Shown: positions 1 to 9,801, numbered from the stretch's first letter. The stretch is DNA of 64,000 nt from Hydrogenophaga taeniospiralis (GCF_020510445.1 NZ_JAHBAG010000001.1:4502501-4566500), one strand, 5' to 3'. The notes: generated by a model not told the origin, from the letters alone. Made by a program: numbers and translations.

Positions 1-16
1 GGGGATTCATACCAAC

Positions 17-688
17 ATGTCCCGCAAACCCACCAAAGGCTATTTCGTCCGTGGCCAGTTCGTCGCCGAAGGCAGTGAACTGGACCTGGAGCTCAAACGC
101 GAGCTCAAGGGCTCGGCCGACATGAGCAAGACGGACCTGAAAAAAGAGAGCGACCGGCTGCAGGCACTGGGCGAAAGCATGCTCACGCTCAGCGCCACGG
201 TCATGGCCCGACTCGCGGACGCGCACAGCCTGTCGGACAAGCTGACCGACGCGCTGGCCGAGGCCAAACGCATCACCAACTTCGAAGGCCGGCGCCGCCA
301 GATGCAGTTCATCGGCAAGCTGATGCGCAAGCTCGACGAAGACGCCATCGCCGCCATCGAGGCCGCGCTGGAAGAACAGCGCAAGCCCTCGGCGCAGGCC
401 ACGCTGGCCTTGCACCAGGCCGAACAATGGCGCGACAAGCTGATCGCCGACGACGACGCGCTCACGCGCTGGCTGCAGTTCGACGCCGGCGCCGACGTGC
501 AGCAGCTGCGCGCGCTCATCCGCCAGGCGCGCAAGGACGCGCAGGCCCTGAAAGAACGCCCGGGTGAGGCCGCGCGCCACGCCAAGGCCTACCGGGAAAT
601 TTTCCAGATCGTCAAAGCCGTGCTCACGCAGAGCAGCGATGAAGCCGGCGGCGGCGAACCTCCCGCCGAAGACAGCGAACAGCCATGA
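17..688 (+). CDS. darP: DarP/YjgA ribosome-associated protein (DUF615)
   Basis: A 223-residue protein of the DUF615 family (E. coli YjgA/DarP), which binds the 50S subunit late in ribosome assembly. The N-terminus (MSRKPTKGYFVRGQFV) and the charged helical body with the GRRRQMQFIGKLMRKLD segment near residue 100 are family hallmarks. It is somewhat longer than the E. coli protein because of an acidic Pro/Glu-rich C-terminal tail. The stop overlaps the ATG of the downstream mog gene (ATGA), so the two are probably co-translated. No promoter can be judged because the window starts 16 bases upstream. Family assignment is firm; the exact assembly role comes from E. coli work. Confidence 0.93.
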   Translation: MSRKPTKGYFVRGQFVAEGSELDLELKRELKGSADMSKTDLKKESDRLQALGESMLTLSATVMARLADAHSLSDKLTDALAEAKRITNFEGRRRQMQFIGKLMRKLDEDAIAAIEAALEEQRKPSAQATLALHQAEQWRDKLIADDDALTRWLQFDAGADVQQLRALIRQARKDAQALKERPGEAARHAKAYREIFQIVKAVLTQSSDEAGGGEPPAEDSEQP

Positions 689-1281
689 ACCCAACCTCCC
701 CCACCAGCCCCCCAGCCGCCGCGCCGGTGCGCATCGGCATCGTGTCCATCAGCGACCGCGCGAGCAGCGGCGTCTATGAAGACAAGGGCCTGCCCGCGCT
801 GCAGGACTGGCTCACGCGCGCGCTGAAAAACCCCATCACTTTCGAGCCGCGCCTGATCCCCGACGAGCAGGCCACGATCAGCGCCACGCTGATCGAGCTG
901 GTGGACGCGGGTTGCGCCCTGGTACTCACCACCGGCGGCACCGGACCGGCCAAACGCGACGTGACCCCCGAAGCCACGCTGGCCGTGGCGCACAAGGAAA
1001 TGCCCGGTTTTGGCGAGCAGATGCGCCAGATCAGCCTGGCCTTCGTGCCCACGGCCATCCTCTCGCGCCAGGTGGCCGTGATCCGCGACCAGAGCCTCAT
1101 CATCAACCTGCCGGGCCAGCCCAAGGCCATCGCCGAAACGCTGGAAGGCCTGAAAAACGCCGACGGCAGCCAAAAGGTCAACGGCATCTTCACCGCTGTG
1201 CCTTATTGCATCGACCTGATCGAAGGGCCCTACCTGGAAACCAACGACGCGGTCTGCAAGGCCTGGCGGCCGAAACGGTAA
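685..1281 (+). CDS. mog: Molybdopterin adenylyltransferase MogA
   Basis: A 198-residue MoaB/Mog-fold protein that adenylylates molybdopterin before molybdenum insertion in the cytoplasmic Moco pathway. The signature TTGGTGPAKRDVTPEAT lies near residues 76-92, and IGIVSISDRAS at the N-terminus is typical of the family. It begins inside the stop codon of darP (ATGA), indicating translational coupling. A hairpin-rich repeat, described separately, follows the stop. Length and motifs fit MogA better than MoaB because of the extended ISDRASSGVYEDKG start. Confidence 0.93.
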   Translation: MNPTSPTSPPAAAPVRIGIVSISDRASSGVYEDKGLPALQDWLTRALKNPITFEPRLIPDEQATISATLIELVDAGCALVLTTGGTGPAKRDVTPEATLAVAHKEMPGFGEQMRQISLAFVPTAILSRQVAVIRDQSLIINLPGQPKAIAETLEGLKNADGSQKVNGIFTAVPYCIDLIEGPYLETNDAVCKAWRPKR

Positions 1282-1360
1282 CCCCCCCTGCGCCGCTTCG
1301 CGGCTTCCCCCCGGTGGGGGGACGCACCTGGTGGCCCGGCTAAGCCGGTTCCACGGGTGC
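1282..1360 (+). repeat. GC-rich hairpin repeat, copy 1
   Basis: Dispersed intergenic element. It has a pyrimidine-rich entry, a CCCCCCGGTGGGGGG-type hairpin, then the reverse complement of the core GGAACCGGCTnnGCCGGGCC, itself a small hairpin. The same core appears inverted at about 13441-13520 and 21890-21990, and a related form lies inside a helicase remnant at 46967-47047. It sits between mog and slyD and could also act as a transcription terminator or mRNA end stabiliser. Confidence 0.75.
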
Positions 1361-1393
1361 CCTTGATAAGACACTTCACTCGAATATCCCCCC

Positions 1394-1870
1394 ATGAAAA
1401 TCACCAAAGACACCATCGTCACCATCACCTTCCGCGCCACCGATGCGCAGGGCAAATTGCTGGAGGACGGCAAGGAGCCGCGGGCCTACTTGCATGGCGG
1501 CTACAACAACACCCTGCCCGGCATCGAGAAGGCGCTGGACGGCCAGGAAAAGGGTTTTTCGGCCCAGTTGGTGCTGCAGCCCGAAGACGCCTTCGGCGCG
1601 CGCGACGAGAGCCTGGTGCACAGCATTCCCAAAAGCGAATTCCCGCCCGGCGTGAAGGTGGGTGGCCAGTTGCAGGGCACCGACGACCAGGGCCGTGAGC
1701 AGGTTTTCACCGTCAAGAAGATCAAGGGCGACACGGTGCACCTGGACGGCAACCACCCGCTGGCCGGGCAGGTGCTGCGCTTTGCGGTGAAGGTGGTGGA
1801 CGTGCAGGCCGCGTCGGCCGAAGAGGTCGCCCACGGCCACGCGCACGGTGCGCACGGCCATCACCACTGA
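1394..1870 (+). CDS. slyD: SlyD-type FKBP peptidyl-prolyl isomerase
   Basis: A 158-residue cytoplasmic FKBP-family cis-trans prolyl isomerase and chaperone. An N-terminal half-FKBP strand region is followed by NTLPGIEKALDGQEKG, then an insert-in-flap chaperone domain (about residues 65-120), and the C-terminal FKBP strand RFAVKVVDVQ. The C-terminus is a short His-rich tail (HGHAHGAHGHHH) like the nickel-binding tail of SlyD, although shorter and without cysteines. Supplying nickel to hydrogenase is the known role in E. coli; here it is an inference from the tail. Confidence 0.9.
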   Translation: MKITKDTIVTITFRATDAQGKLLEDGKEPRAYLHGGYNNTLPGIEKALDGQEKGFSAQLVLQPEDAFGARDESLVHSIPKSEFPPGVKVGGQLQGTDDQGREQVFTVKKIKGDTVHLDGNHPLAGQVLRFAVKVVDVQAASAEEVAHGHAHGAHGHHH

Positions 1871-1904
1871 GAGACCGAGCGCCGCCAGACTGGCCCTTTC
1901 CATC

Positions 1905-3734
1905 TTGCGCGCTGTCATCGATTTTCCCGACACCGCCCCCCAGGCCGTGTCGGGAGGCCGTTTGCGGGCCTGCTTCGACCAGCCCACCGAGGTCATCGAG
2001 GCCTGGTCTCTGGCCGAGGTGTTCGGCGCGATTGAACGGGTGCAGGCCCATGCGGATGCGGGCCGCTGGTGCGTGGGCGGTCTGGCCTACGAGGCCGCGC
2101 CGGCCTTTGACGCCTCGCTGCCCGTGCAGGCGCCCGATCCCGAATGGCCGCTGGTCTGGTTCGGGGTGTACGAGGCCCCGCTGACCACCCCCATCCTTTC
2201 ATCGGACCGGCCCCGGGCGGCGCACTGGACCCTGCCCGAGTCGCGCGCGCACTACCTGGCCCAGGTGGAGCGCGCGCAGCGGGCCATGGCCGCGGGCGAC
2301 TGCTACCAGATCAACCTGACCACGGCCCTGGTGGGCACGCTCAACGGCGAACCCTCGGCCTGGATGCATGCCCTGCGCGCGCGGCAACCCGATGGCTACC
2401 TGTTGTGGCTGGACGGAGGGCGCCGCCACGTGTTGAGCGCCTCGCCCGAGCTGTTTTTCGACTGGCAACCCGACGGGCAAGGCGGCCGCTTGCAGTGCCG
2501 CCCCATGAAGGGCACCGCCGGTCGGGAGGGCGACCCGGCCCTGGACGCCGCCGCCCGCGAGCGACTGCTGGCCAGCCCCAAGGAGCGCGCCGAGAACGTG
2601 ATGATCGTGGACCTGCTGCGCAACGACCTGAACCGGATCGCGCGGCCGGGCTCGGTGCGGGTGGACCGGCTGATGGAGGCCGAGGCATGGCCTTCGGTCT
2701 GGCAGATGACCTCCAGCCTCTCGGCCCGGGCCCGTGGGGGCACCACGCTCACCGACGTGTTCCGCGCCCTCTTTCCCTGCGGCAGCATCACCGGCGCCCC
2801 CAAGCGGCGGGCCATGCACTGGATCACCCGGCTGGAGTCCGGGCCCCGCGGCTTCTACTGCGGTGCGCTGGGCGTGGTCCGCCCCGGTGGGCATGCCACC
2901 TTCAACGTGCCGATCCGCACCCTGACACTGCACCACGACCCGGTCACGCCCCCGACGTGGCAGGCCCGCTACGGCGTGGGCAGCGGGCTGACCGTCTACG
3001 CCGACCCCGCCTCCGAATGGGATGAACTGATGACCAAGAGCCACCTCCTGCACCGGGTGAGCGAACCCTTCTCGCTGCTGGAAACCCTGCGCCTGGAAGG
3101 CGGCGTCTACTGGCTGCTGGAGCGCCACCTGCAGCGCCTGCAGGACAGCGCCCGCCACTTCGGCTACCCCTGCGATCTGCCGGCGCTGCGCGAGCAGTTG
3201 TCCCGACTGGCCGGCGCAGGACACGCGCAGGGGCTGTGGCGCGTGCGCCTGACCCTGGACGCCCAGGGCGCGATCGAGCTGCAGGCCTTTCCCATGGCCG
3301 ACACCGCCCAGCCGGTGCGCGTGGCGCTGGCGCCCGCGCCCCTGACCACGGGCGGCGCGTTGCAGGAGTTCATCCGCTACAAGACCACGCGGCGTGCGCA
3401 CTACGACGTGCTGGCCCCCACCGACCCGGCGGTGTTCGACCACCTGCTGGTCAACGAGCGCGGCGAACTCACCGAGTTCACCCGGGGCAACGTGGCACTT
3501 CGGCTCGACGGCGTGTGGCTCACGCCCGCGCTCTCCAGTGGACTGCTGGCGGGCACCTACCGGGCCGCGTTGCTGGCCGAAGGCCGACTGGGCCAGGCGG
3601 TGCTCACCACCGGGGATCTGGCCCGTGCGCAGGGCCTGGCGTTCTACAACAGCCTCAGGGGCTGGCTGGACGCGGAGCTGGTGGCGCGTGCGGACGCGCC
3701 ACCGCAGGCCGCCGCCGCGCCGGGCAGCAGGTGA
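1905..3734 (+). CDS. pabB: Aminodeoxychorismate synthase/lyase fusion (PabB-PabC)
   Basis: A two-domain protein for p-aminobenzoate synthesis in folate biosynthesis. The N-terminal two thirds is a chorismate-binding PabB domain with GDCYQINLT, the GSITGAPKRRAM motif and GVGSGLTVYADP. The C-terminal third is a class IV aminotransferase-like PabC domain, with an EFIRYKTTRR segment that supplies the PLP lysine and the HLLVNERGELTEFTRGNV signature. The reading frame is open back to a GTG at 1848, overlapping slyD, but a TTG at 1905 gives the expected start MRAVIDFPDTAPQ; the start is therefore uncertain. It converges on cysE with one base between the genes. Fusion of the two activities is common in Burkholderiales. 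Confidence 0.88.
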   Translation: MRAVIDFPDTAPQAVSGGRLRACFDQPTEVIEAWSLAEVFGAIERVQAHADAGRWCVGGLAYEAAPAFDASLPVQAPDPEWPLVWFGVYEAPLTTPILSSDRPRAAHWTLPESRAHYLAQVERAQRAMAAGDCYQINLTTALVGTLNGEPSAWMHALRARQPDGYLLWLDGGRRHVLSASPELFFDWQPDGQGGRLQCRPMKGTAGREGDPALDAAARERLLASPKERAENVMIVDLLRNDLNRIARPGSVRVDRLMEAEAWPSVWQMTSSLSARARGGTTLTDVFRALFPCGSITGAPKRRAMHWITRLESGPRGFYCGALGVVRPGGHATFNVPIRTLTLHHDPVTPPTWQARYGVGSGLTVYADPASEWDELMTKSHLLHRVSEPFSLLETLRLEGGVYWLLERHLQRLQDSARHFGYPCDLPALREQLSRLAGAGHAQGLWRVRLTLDAQGAIELQAFPMADTAQPVRVALAPAPLTTGGALQEFIRYKTTRRAHYDVLAPTDPAVFDHLLVNERGELTEFTRGNVALRLDGVWLTPALSSGLLAGTYRAALLAEGRLGQAVLTTGDLARAQGLAFYNSLRGWLDAELVARADAPPQAAAAPGSR

Positions 3735-3735
3735 T

Positions 3736-4509
3736 TCACTTGCCCACCAGCTGATTCAGCTTCTCGGCCTCGAAGCACTCGCTGCGGGCCGCATCCGAAG
3801 GCACGCAGTCGCCGCTGGCCTTGTTGGCCGAGAGCTTCTCGATCGCCTGCCACAGCAGCGCGATCTGGTGTTCCTGCCCGGCGGCGCTGTCGATCAGGCC
3901 GCGCATCGCCTGCGACAGCGGGTCGTCTTCCTGCGTGATGCCATAGGCCTGGAACTTCGGATGGGCCTCGGTCACGTCGGCGCTCTCGCCCTGCTTGCTC
4001 GGGATGATGCGCGCCGGGATGCCCACCGCGGTGGCGCCCGGCGGTACCGGCTTGATCACCACCGCGTTGCTGCCGATCTTGGCGCCATCACCCACCACGA
4101 AACCGCCCAGCACCTTCGCGCCCGCACTGACCACCACGTCCTTGCCCAGTGTCGGGTGGCGTTTCGCGCCCTTGTAGAGCGAGGTGCCGCCCAGCGTCAC
4201 GCCTTGGTAGATCGTGCAGCCGTCGCCGATCTCGGCCGTCTCGCCCACCACCGTGCCCATGGCGTGGTCGAAGAAAACGCGCTCCCCCAGAACGGCGCCC
4301 GGGTGGATCTCGATGCCGGTCAGCCAGCGTGCGATGTGCGAGGTGAAACGCCCCAGCCACTTGAACCCGTGCGTCCAGCACCAGTGCGCCGGGCGGTGCA
4401 GCCAGACGGCATGCAGGCCGGGGTAACAGGTGATGACCTCCCAGGTGCTGCGCGCCGCAGGATCGCGATCGAGGATGCACTGGATGTCGGAGTGGAGTCG
4501 GGCAAACAT
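3736..4509 (-). CDS. cysE: Serine O-acetyltransferase
   Basis: A 257-residue CysE-type acetyltransferase that makes O-acetylserine for cysteine synthesis. An N-terminal helical domain precedes a left-handed beta-helix with hexapeptide repeats. Visible motifs include the GIEIHPGA entry, FFDHAMGTVVGETAEIGDG with its catalytic-region His, and YQGVTLGGTS. It lies 9 bases after trmJ on the same strand, a gene order seen in many Burkholderiales. The start ATG at 4509 gives MFARLHSDIQCILDRDPAA. The C-terminal 60 residues are longer and less conserved than in the E. coli enzyme. Confidence 0.94.
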   Translation of the reverse strand: MFARLHSDIQCILDRDPAARSTWEVITCYPGLHAVWLHRPAHWCWTHGFKWLGRFTSHIARWLTGIEIHPGAVLGERVFFDHAMGTVVGETAEIGDGCTIYQGVTLGGTSLYKGAKRHPTLGKDVVVSAGAKVLGGFVVGDGAKIGSNAVVIKPVPPGATAVGIPARIIPSKQGESADVTEAHPKFQAYGITQEDDPLSQAMRGLIDSAAGQEHQIALLWQAIEKLSANKASGDCVPSDAARSECFEAEKLNQLVGK

Positions 4510-4518
4510 GCGCTCAGT

Positions 4519-5298
4519 CTATCGCTTTGCCTTCGCAGCGGTCTGCAACATGGCCTTGGCCACACCACGCAGGATGTGGATTTCTTCTTCGGTCGGTGCA
4601 GCCCGGTTGAAAAGCTGGTTCAGGCGCGGCATGAGCTTCTTGGGCGCCTCCGGATCCAGGAAGTCCACCGCCACCAGCGCCTGCTCCAGGTGCTGCAGCA
4701 TGCCGGCCAGGGCCTTGGCGTCGGCCAGCGGGCGTTCGGGCGTGCTGGCGGGTGGCAGGGCATAACCGCCCAGCGCCTGGCGCCAGTCGTAGGCGATCAG
4801 CTGCACCGCCGCGGCCAGGTTGAGCGAGCCGAACTGCGGGTCGGTCGGAATGCTTAAGCAGGTGTGGCAGCGGTACACGTCCTCGTTGCGCATGCCAAAG
4901 CGCTCCGAACCGAACAGGAAAGCCACGCCCTGCGGCGCGGCACGGTCTGGTTCGTCGCCGGCGTGGCCCGCCGGCGCGGGGGCACCGTGGCCCAGCAGCG
5001 CGGCGAAGTGTTCGCGTGGGTGCCGCGTGGGCGGACCGAAGTCGCGCGGGGTCATGGCGGTGGCGCACAGATGGTCCATGCCGTCCAGCGCTTCGTCCAG
5101 CGTGTCCACGACGCGGGCCTTGTCCAGCACGTCGTTGGCACCACTGGCGCGCTGGATGGTTTCCTCGCGCCGCAACACGTTGGCCCAGCGCGGCGCCACC
5201 AGCACCAGGTCGTCAAAGCCCATGACTTTCATGGCGCGGGCGGTGCCACCCACATTGCCGGCGTGGCTGGTCTGGATCAGGATGAAACGCGTGTGCAT
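4519..5298 (-). CDS. trmJ: tRNA (Cm32/Um32) methyltransferase TrmJ
   Basis: A 259-residue SPOUT-class methyltransferase that 2'-O-methylates position 32 of tRNAs using SAM. The N-terminus RFILIQTSHAGNVGGTARAMKVMG and the knot motif PQFGSLNLAAAVQLIAYDWR (around residues 153-173) are diagnostic of the TrmJ/LasT group. A C-terminal helical extension (about residues 190-259) is also typical. It is followed at 9 bases by cysE on the same strand, suggesting an operon, and is divergent from suhB across about 230 bp. Confidence 0.92.
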   Translation of the reverse strand: MHTRFILIQTSHAGNVGGTARAMKVMGFDDLVLVAPRWANVLRREETIQRASGANDVLDKARVVDTLDEALDGMDHLCATAMTPRDFGPPTRHPREHFAALLGHGAPAPAGHAGDEPDRAAPQGVAFLFGSERFGMRNEDVYRCHTCLSIPTDPQFGSLNLAAAVQLIAYDWRQALGGYALPPASTPERPLADAKALAGMLQHLEQALVAVDFLDPEAPKKLMPRLNQLFNRAAPTEEEIHILRGVAKAMLQTAAKAKR

Positions 5299-5526
5299 GA
5301 GGTCCCCCCGCGCCGCTGTGCGTCACCCCCAGGAGGCCCACACCAGCAGCCCGGCAAAGCCTGTTCTGCGGTGTGTGCTGGGCGGGGCTCGCGCTTCGGT
5401 GAGGTGTTTGGTGTGTTGAAACGGTAAAATCCCCGATTGTCGCCGCCCCGCATCGCCTGGGGCCCAGCCTTCCCGCTCTTCCACTGTCACGCGAGCAGCC
5501 CGCTGCCGCGCAAAGGTTCACAATTC

Positions 5527-6459
5527 ATGTCGTCCACACTCCACCCCATGCTCAACGTGGCCATCAAGGCCGCTCGCCTTGCCGGCACCATCATCAACCG
5601 TGCCGCGCTGGACGTGGAGTCGGTCCGGGTCTCCGCCAAGCAGACCAACGATTTCGTGACCGAAGTCGATCACGCGGCCGAAGCCGCGATCATCGACACC
5701 CTGCTCACCGCCTACCCCGATCACGCCATCTGGGCCGAAGAATCGGGCAAGCGCCCGGGCAAACACGGCGGCGCAGACCACGTCTGGATCATCGACCCGC
5801 TGGACGGCACTACCAACTTCATCCACGGCTTCCCGGTCTACTGCGTGAGCATCGCGCTCATGGTGGGCAACAAGCTGGAACAGGCCGTGGTCTACGACCC
5901 GAGCCGCAACGACCTGTTCTGCGCCACGCGCGGACGCGGCGCCTACATGAACGACCGCCGCATCCGCGTGGCCAAACGCATCGCCATGCGTGAGTGCCTG
6001 CTCTCCACCGGTTTCCCATTCCGCCCGGGGGACGCCCTCCAGACCTACATGCAGATGCTGGGCGACGTGATGCCCAGGTGCGCCGGTGTGCGCCGCCCCG
6101 GCTCGGCCGCGCTGGACCTGGCCTATGTGGCCGCGGGCTTCACCGACGGCTTCTTTGAAACGGGCCTGTCGCCCTGGGACGTGGCCGCGGGCGCCCTGCT
6201 GGTGACCGAGGCCGGGGGCTTGGTGGGCAACTTCACCGGCGAAGCCAATTTCCTGGAACAGAAGGAATGCCTGGCGGCCAACCCGAAGATCTACGGCCAG
6301 ATGGTGGGCGTGATCGGCAAATACAGCAAGTTCGCCAGCGCGGGCGACAAGGCCGCCCTGCGCCAGTCGCTGCCCAGCTCGGCGGCGCCCGCCGACGGTG
6401 CCACCCCGCCGGCCAGCGACGAACTCCCCCCGTCGGAACAACCCGCCGCACCGTTCTGA
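5527..6459 (+). CDS. suhB: Inositol-1-monophosphatase SuhB
   Basis: A 310-residue member of the Mg-dependent inositol monophosphatase family; bacterial SuhB also acts in rRNA antitermination complexes. Metal-binding motifs are visible: WAEESG (Glu71), [13 protein letters not shown] (Asp90, Asp93) and [15 protein letters not shown]. The frame is open 30 codons upstream to 5437, but ATG 5527 gives [20 protein letters not shown], matching the usual start. A low-complexity Ala/Pro tail of about 35 residues follows the conserved domain. A TAAAAT hexamer at 5425-5430 may be its -10 box, but no good -35 is seen. Confidence 0.92.
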   Translation: MSSTLHPMLNVAIKAARLAGTIINRAALDVESVRVSAKQTNDFVTEVDHAAEAAIIDTLLTAYPDHAIWAEESGKRPGKHGGADHVWIIDPLDGTTNFIHGFPVYCVSIALMVGNKLEQAVVYDPSRNDLFCATRGRGAYMNDRRIRVAKRIAMRECLLSTGFPFRPGDALQTYMQMLGDVMPRCAGVRRPGSAALDLAYVAAGFTDGFFETGLSPWDVAAGALLVTEAGGLVGNFTGEANFLEQKECLAANPKIYGQMVGVIGKYSKFASAGDKAALRQSLPSSAAPADGATPPASDELPPSEQPAAPF

Positions 6460-6498
6460 CCACCTGACATCCGGGACGCCCGGACCTGCCGGCTTTTT

Positions 6499-9400
6499 TC
6501 AGGCCGGCGGCAGGGTCCACCAGAAGGTGGCGCCGGTGTCGGGCGTGGACTCGGCCCAGATGCGCCCGCCGTGGCGCTCGATGATGCGCGCCACGATCGC
6601 CAGCCCCACCCCGGTGCCGGGCACGTCGGAGGCCGCGTGCAGGCGCTGGAACAGGCCAAACAGCTTTTGCGCGCGGGCCATGTCAAAGCCCATGCCGTTG
6701 TCGCGCAGGAAAAACGCCTGCTGCACCTGGTCAAAACCGAGCACCAGTTCGGGCTGGGCGCGGTGGCGCGAGTACTTCAGGGCGTTGTCCATCAGGTTGA
6801 CCAGCACCTGGCGCAGCAGGACGGCGTCGCCCATCACCTCGGGCAAGGACTGCCGTTCGATGCGGGCGTGCGGCACCCCCGGTCCCAGGTCGTCGGCCGC
6901 GCCCAGTGCCAGCAGGTTCATGTCCACCGGCACCGGCGCCAGCTCCACCCGCACCACCCGCAGCAGCTCCAGCATGTCGGTGATCATCTGGCCCATGCTG
7001 CGCGAAGCGCGGGCGATGCGACCGAACATGTCGCTGGCCAGCGGGCTCAGACGCCCGCCCTCTTCCTCCAGGATCAGCGCGGCGAAGCCGTTGACCGAGC
7101 GCAGCGGCGCGCGCAGGTCGTGGGCGATGGAATAGGAGATGGCCTCCATGTCTTTCATGGAACGCTCCAGCTCGGCGGTGCGCTCGGCCACGCGCCGCTC
7201 CAGGCTGGCGTTGAGGGCGCGCACCTCCTCCTGCGCGGCCACCCGCTCGTGGATGTCCAGGTGGGTGCCCGAGATGTACAGCGCCCGCCCGTGCTCATCG
7301 CGCCGGTGCACCCGTCCGCGGTCGTTGACCCAGATCCAGCGGCCGTCCTTGTGCCGCATGCGGATGTCGCATTCGTAGTAGGGGATCTCGCCACGCCAGT
7401 GCCGGTGCAGCACCTCCTGCGCGCGCTCCAGGTCCTGCGGCTGCACCAGCCGGCGCCAGGTGTCGAAAGTGACGGGTTGCAGCTCTTCGACGGTGTACCC
7501 CAGCATCTCGGCCCAGCGGTCGTTGATCTTCATGTCCCAGGTTTCGAGGCTGGTTTCCCAGATGCCCGGGCGCGTGCCCTCCAGCACCCACGCCAGGCGC
7601 TGGCGCTCCTCGCGCAGGGCTTCCTGGCCGCGGAAATAGGAGGTGACGTCGGTGTAGGTCCGCACCATGCCGCCGTCGGGCAGCAGGCGCGTGAACACCT
7701 CCAGCGCGCGTCCATCGCGGGTCTTGCGCACATAGGTCTCGGGTGGCTGCGCGTCGGGAAAGCGTGCGACCGAGCGGCGCGTGACCAGGTCCAGCAGTTC
7801 CAGGTTTTCACCAAAATCGCCTCGTTCGGTCTGGAACCGCACCACCTCCCGGTGGGTCGGCTGGCTCGCCAGCAGCGACTCCGGCAGCTCCAGCAGCTCC
7901 AGCATGCGCTGGTTGTAGAAGCGCACGCGCCCCGCACTGTCCACCATGGTCAGGCCCTGGCTCATGCTGTCGAATGTGAGCTGCAGCGCCGCGCTCTTTT
8001 CGGCCAACAAGGCGCTGGTGGCCTGGAACTGCTGCCGCGCGCGCTGGCGCTCGGCGTGGGCGCGCCAGGCCAGCACCAGCTGACGCACCGTGCCCAGCAG
8101 GGGCTGCAGGAACTCGACGTCGGCCTCGCTGTAGCCGCCGGGCTGGTTGGCCAGCCCCACCATGGCCACCAGCCGGCCCCCCACGGCGAGCGGAATGCCC
8201 AGAAAGGCCGACATGCCCGGATGGCCCGACGGACGACCACCCGCTCGTGGGTCGTTCAGGGGATCGTTGGCAATGACGATCTCGCCCGTGGTCAGGGCAT
8301 GGCCAAACAGGGTGGCGGGATTGCGGAACTCCAGGCCGGCCTCGGACTGCTCGTCGTACTGGCGCCGGGTCTGCTCGTTCCAGGCGATGTTGGTGATCGC
8401 ATGGGTCTTGAGGTAGGGCTGGTCGCGCAGGTCGTACAGCACCTCGCCCACGAAACCATATTCGCTGTCGGTGACGGCCAGCAGCGAGGCCAACAGACCC
8501 TCGAAGGCCTGTCGCTTGTCTTCGGTCTCGATGAACAACGCCTGCGCCTGGCGCACGGCGTCGAGCAGGCGGTGCTGCCGCTCCAGCGCCTGGGCGGCCA
8601 GCCGGGACTCGGTGACGTCGAAGGTGAAGCCGTGCCAGAGCACCGAGCCATCGGCCTCGCGCTGCGGCACCGCCTCCGCGCTGTACCAGCGCAGCCCCCG
8701 ACGGGGCAACTGGATGCGGTAGACCTGCCGCCACAGCGTGAGATCGCGCGCGGACGCCGCCAGGGACGAGACCATCTGGGGAAGATCGTCCGGGTGCACC
8801 CGGGCATAGAAGAGCCTGGCGTCGCGCGCGAGATCGCTCGCGTCCAGTTCCACCATCTCGCGCACCGCGTCGTTCACGTAGGGAATCGTGCTGCTGCCGT
8901 CGGGATACAGACGTATCTGATACACCATGCCCGGCACCCGGGCCGCGATGTTCTGGATGAAACGCAGCTGGCCCGCCAGTGCCTGGGTGGCTTCGCGCTC
9001 GGCCGTGATGTCCTGCACCACACCGAAGTCGGTCTGCGGATTGCCCGCCACCGCGGTCTGGCCGATGCGGGTGCGCAACCAGCGCTGCTGACCGTCGGGC
9101 CGCCGCCAGCGGTACTCCAGCTCGCGACCGTCCTTGGCCTCGCGCGCGCTCTGCCAGGCCGGCATGTCCTCGGGGTGGATGCCGGAGCGGCCCTCGCGGC
9201 GGCTCAACACGGGGCTGGGCTCCAAGCCGGCGATGGCGAACAGCCCGGGTGACCAGAGCACGTCCTGGTCGTTGCGGGCGTTGGTCCAGTGGCCGACGCG
9301 CGCAAGCTTCTCGATCACGCCGTGCAGCTCCACCTGTTGCTGCAGCTCCCGGTGCGCCTGCTGCAAGGCCTGCTCGGCCTCGAACTCCTTGGTCACGTCG

Positions 9401-9801
9401 GACAGGAACACCAGCAACATGGGCTCGGGCCGCACCGCCAGCAACGAGGTGTGCAGCCGGACCCGCCGCTGCTGGCCATTGCTGTGCACCAGACACATCG
9501 AAGCGACCGAGGGCAGCGGCGCCTGCAGGTAATGCTCCCGCGCGGCCTCGTCGGGCCAGTGCCCCAGCTCCACCGTGGTGCGTCCGATGGCCTGCTCGCG
9601 CGACAGCCCGGTCAGGGCCACCCAGGCGTCGTTGATGGCGAGCAGGCGCCCGTCCGACACCCGGCTCAGGCTGCCCGCCAGCGGCGCGCTCAGGAACATC
9701 GCCTCGTACGGCAGCTCCGTCTCCATCGGCCATGGCCCCGGCTCCGAGGGCGTCTGACCGGTTTCGGATGGGGCTGCGGGCTCTGGGACGGCGTTGACCA
9801 T
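6499..9801 (-). CDS. Multi-PAS/GAF sensor histidine kinase
   Basis: A predicted 1100-residue soluble sensor kinase. No membrane helices are apparent. In order: PAS (about 30-145), PAS (160-285), PAS (285-415), GAF (420-600, including LGIPLAVGGRLVAMVGLAN), PAS (620-740), PAS/PAC (750-860), a short coiled coil, a HisKA dimerisation domain with SYSIAHDLRAPLRSVNGF (phospho-His about 895), and HATPase_c with NLMDNALKYS, DNGMGFD and GTGVGLAIVARIIERHGG. The C-terminal half resembles bacteriophytochrome-type kinases. No response regulator lies next to it, so it is an orphan kinase and its ligand is unknown. The ATG at 9801 (MVNAVPEP) is chosen; the frame stays open far upstream only because it runs antisense to mutS. 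Divergent from mutS. Confidence 0.88.
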   Translation of the reverse strand: MVNAVPEPAAPSETGQTPSEPGPWPMETELPYEAMFLSAPLAGSLSRVSDGRLLAINDAWVALTGLSREQAIGRTTVELGHWPDEAAREHYLQAPLPSVASMCLVHSNGQQRRVRLHTSLLAVRPEPMLLVFLSDVTKEFEAEQALQQAHRELQQQVELHGVIEKLARVGHWTNARNDQDVLWSPGLFAIAGLEPSPVLSRREGRSGIHPEDMPAWQSAREAKDGRELEYRWRRPDGQQRWLRTRIGQTAVAGNPQTDFGVVQDITAEREATQALAGQLRFIQNIAARVPGMVYQIRLYPDGSSTIPYVNDAVREMVELDASDLARDARLFYARVHPDDLPQMVSSLAASARDLTLWRQVYRIQLPRRGLRWYSAEAVPQREADGSVLWHGFTFDVTESRLAAQALERQHRLLDAVRQAQALFIETEDKRQAFEGLLASLLAVTDSEYGFVGEVLYDLRDQPYLKTHAITNIAWNEQTRRQYDEQSEAGLEFRNPATLFGHALTTGEIVIANDPLNDPRAGGRPSGHPGMSAFLGIPLAVGGRLVAMVGLANQPGGYSEADVEFLQPLLGTVRQLVLAWRAHAERQRARQQFQATSALLAEKSAALQLTFDSMSQGLTMVDSAGRVRFYNQRMLELLELPESLLASQPTHREVVRFQTERGDFGENLELLDLVTRRSVARFPDAQPPETYVRKTRDGRALEVFTRLLPDGGMVRTYTDVTSYFRGQEALREERQRLAWVLEGTRPGIWETSLETWDMKINDRWAEMLGYTVEELQPVTFDTWRRLVQPQDLERAQEVLHRHWRGEIPYYECDIRMRHKDGRWIWVNDRGRVHRRDEHGRALYISGTHLDIHERVAAQEEVRALNASLERRVAERTAELERSMKDMEAISYSIAHDLRAPLRSVNGFAALILEEEGGRLSPLASDMFGRIARASRSMGQMITDMLELLRVVRVELAPVPVDMNLLALGAADDLGPGVPHARIERQSLPEVMGDAVLLRQVLVNLMDNALKYSRHRAQPELVLGFDQVQQAFFLRDNGMGFDMARAQKLFGLFQRLHAASDVPGTGVGLAIVARIIERHGGRIWAESTPDTGATFWWTLPPA

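Noticed and set aside
5306..5340. A possible further copy of the hairpin repeat between trmJ and suhB
   Set aside because: Only the C-run and GCGCCGCTG part is recognisable; the 20-base core is absent.
6470..6520. Shared terminator between suhB and the PAS kinase
   Set aside because: A short CCGG-ACCTG-CCGG stem followed by CTTTTTT exists, but four base pairs are too weak to call.
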